Shown piece after piece: positions 22,948 to 24,330 of a stretch of DNA of 24,330 nucleotides (positions are counted from its first letter, which is position 1; the number at the start of each line of letters is the position of its first letter). The notes under the pieces are model-generated. The model did no database searches. It was given only the letters and a program-made list of their open reading frames with translations, and was not told the DNA's origin. This DNA is from Streptomycetales bacterium. Its GTDB lineage: Bacteria > Actinomycetota > Actinomycetes > Prado026. A program made the position numbers and the translations under genes. The stretch covers positions 1 to 24,330 of the forward strand of contig JANYIP010000106.1 in the NCBI GenBank assembly GCA_025361995.1, in the 5' to 3' direction.

Positions 22948-24330
22948 GTGCCCGGGCGGGAGTGGGTTGTGGCGGATACCCGTACCGCCGCTGGAGGTTG
23001 CAGCGAACAGCGGAGCGGTCGCGGCACCCCAGGTGGTGACTCCGCTCGCAGTCCGGTAGACGGTGACGGTGACCGAGCTCGAGCCGAAACCACGGCACCG
23101 TGCCGTCGCAGCGTTCCCAGCCGCGACAACCGAGCAGCTCGTCGGGTTGACGGCCCACACGTACGAGGCAGAACCCGGCGCAGGGCCGGCGACCGCGAAC
23201 GACCAGGTGGCACCGAAGGCCCCGCGCACCGGGGCGTTGACAGCGAGTGTGAGCGGTGGTCCCAGCACAGGGACCGTGTCGAGGAACGGTGAGTCGGCCG
23301 TGTTCCAGTGGGTCGCGAGGTAGTTGCCGGTCGGCGTGTTCGTGGAGAAGTAGTCGTCATGGTTGCAGTCGTACAGCTGCTCGTGCGAAGGGGGACAGAC
23401 GTTCTCGATGACGACGCCGGGGCCGTCGGCGTAGCACATGACGTCGGACTCGTCGACGCAGTGACCTGCAGCCGACGGGTGCGGGCTGTCGCTCTGCACG
23501 GAGCCCAGGGTGTGCATCAGCTCGTGGGCGGCGACCGAGTGGAAGGACGAGGTCCAGCACCCGCTGTCGACGCGTGCGTACATGGGGAAACGTCCGTCGT
23601 TGTTGTTGTTGCTCTTCGTGCTGTCCGGATAGACCTGCGCGATCCCGCACAGGTTGGTCGCCTCCACGAACATCAGGTACTTGCGCCCGACGCCGGAGTA
23701 GCCGGCCAGCTTCATCGCGGAGATGGTGGCGTTGAACCCGCCGTCGGAGTCCGAAGAACTGCCCAGCGACCCAACGGGAAGGACCACGTGCAGGACGACC
23801 GGAGCGCACGACGCGTCAGTGACCCAGCCCACCCGCCGGCCGCCGCCGGTCTCCGCCGACGACACCGCCATCACGTCGTCTACGTCGGCGACGTAGGACC
23901 TCAGCGCGGGCAGCACGGTCGCGTACCGGTCAGTCGCGCCGACCTGGGTGACGTACGCGACCTGGACCCGGTCACCGTCCGAACCAGTCCCCGTACAGCT
24001 CGGCGCGACGTGCTGAGCGAGGCCGAGCGTGGTGGGCGACCCGGGTGGCGTCGTGACCTGGGCGGTGGCCGCCGTGATCGCGGCCCGCGACCGTAGGATC
24101 CCCGCCGCCGCCAACAGCGAAGCCGAGGTGGGGCTGACGTGGATGTCCACCCCCGGCGGCGCGGCGTCCAGGTGGACGGACACCGTCTGCTCGGCAAGGG
24201 TCTTCACCCGTTGCGAATTGAACGACGTCAAGAATTCTTCGAACCGCGGATCCGTGGACAGGATCGGCATCACCCGGACTTGCACCTTGACGAGCCCCGC
24301 TACCAGGCAGGCGACGCGCCGCCGGTGCCC
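22945..24330 (-). CDS. metzincin-like secreted zinc protease (5' end outside window)
   Basis: The frame is open to the right edge; the first in-window start is GTG 24285, but the 15 codons before it read GHRRRVACLVAGLVK, which could be the end of a signal peptide, so the true start is probably outside. Numbering from 24285, the zinc motif HELMHTLG is at 254-261 and the Met-turn-like DVMCY at 281-285. Between them GHC (His275) or SPHP (His269) could provide the third ligand. Paired cysteines around these motifs suggest disulfides and export. Residues ~340-446 form a separate Ig/PKD-like domain. Related reprolysin-like proteins occur in actinobacteria. Substrate unknown. Confidence 0.8.
   Translation of the reverse strand, partial: GHRRRVACLVAGLVKVQVRVMPILSTDPRFEEFLTSFNSQRVKTLAEQTVSVHLDAAPPGVDIHVSPTSASLLAAAGILRSRAAITAATAQVTTPPGSPTTLGLAQHVAPSCTGTGSDGDRVQVAYVTQVGATDRYATVLPALRSYVADVDDVMAVSSAETGGGRRVGWVTDASCAPVVLHVVLPVGSLGSSSDSDGGFNATISAMKLAGYSGVGRKYLMFVEATNLCGIAQVYPDSTKSNNNNDGRFPMYARVDSGCWTSSFHSVAAHELMHTLGSVQSDSPHPSAAGHCVDESDVMCYADGPGVVIENVCPPSHEQLYDCNHDDYFSTNTPTGNYLATHWNTADSPFLDTVPVLGPPLTLAVNAPVRGAFGATWSFAVAGPAPGSASYVWAVNPTSCSVVAAGNAATARCRGFGSSSVTVTVYRTASGVTTWGAATAPLFAATSSGGTGIRHNPLPPGH

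Overview
This window is a chromosomal segment of a high-GC actinobacterium. The evidence is the strongly GC-rich codon usage, a mycothiol-dependent maleylpyruvate isomerase-type enzyme, actinobacterial families (DUF3027, DUF2530, a long cold-shock protein, citrate synthase 2), a DtxR/IdeR regulator, and many GTG starts that appear leaderless. From memory, the set CspB / MarR / DUF2530 / DUF3027 / SerC / CitA also clusters in mycobacteria (around Rv0871-Rv0889c), so the left half looks like conserved actinobacterial core. I cannot fix the genus.

Left block (1-8.7 kb). The 3' end of a LarE-type sulfur transferase is followed by a cold-shock protein, a DUF3027 zinc-ribbon protein and a large Hsp90/sacsin-type ATPase, all on the plus strand. 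A small membrane protein (DUF2530) and a MarR regulator are divergent, with a strong inverted-repeat operator between them. The MarR gene runs into an MFS exporter. Next come an MDMPI-like enzyme, a 29-residue membrane peptide and a SAM-dependent methyltransferase.

Middle block (8.7-14.9 kb). An MFS permease lies behind serC, and citrate synthase 2 lies upstream of serC, all on the minus strand. pdxH diverges from citA. A translationally coupled pair follows: an SPFH protein with two zinc ribbons and a Tim44-like protein with one zinc ribbon, probably a membrane-homeostasis module. Behind it is a gene-free stretch (14856-15181) holding strong predicted RNA structure and an 11-base copy of the 16S rRNA anti-Shine-Dalgarno tail.

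Right block (15.2-24.3 kb). A third MFS exporter converges on a minus-strand cluster: photolyase, ParA-type ATPase, a small basic protein with an RHH-like tail, and UdgX. The coupling of two DNA-repair enzymes to a ParA/RHH pair is the most unusual gene arrangement here. Divergent from it is dtxR with all its metal ligands, then a MoxR/CoxD-type ATPase without its usual VWA partner. An HNH/DUF222 gene broken by an out-of-frame internal deletion follows. A secreted-type metzincin-like protease runs off the right edge.

Across the window at least nine genes on both strands carry a -10-like hexamer (TANNNT or a near match) 5-7 bases, usually 6, before the start codon. This points to widespread leaderless transcription and fixes several start sites.
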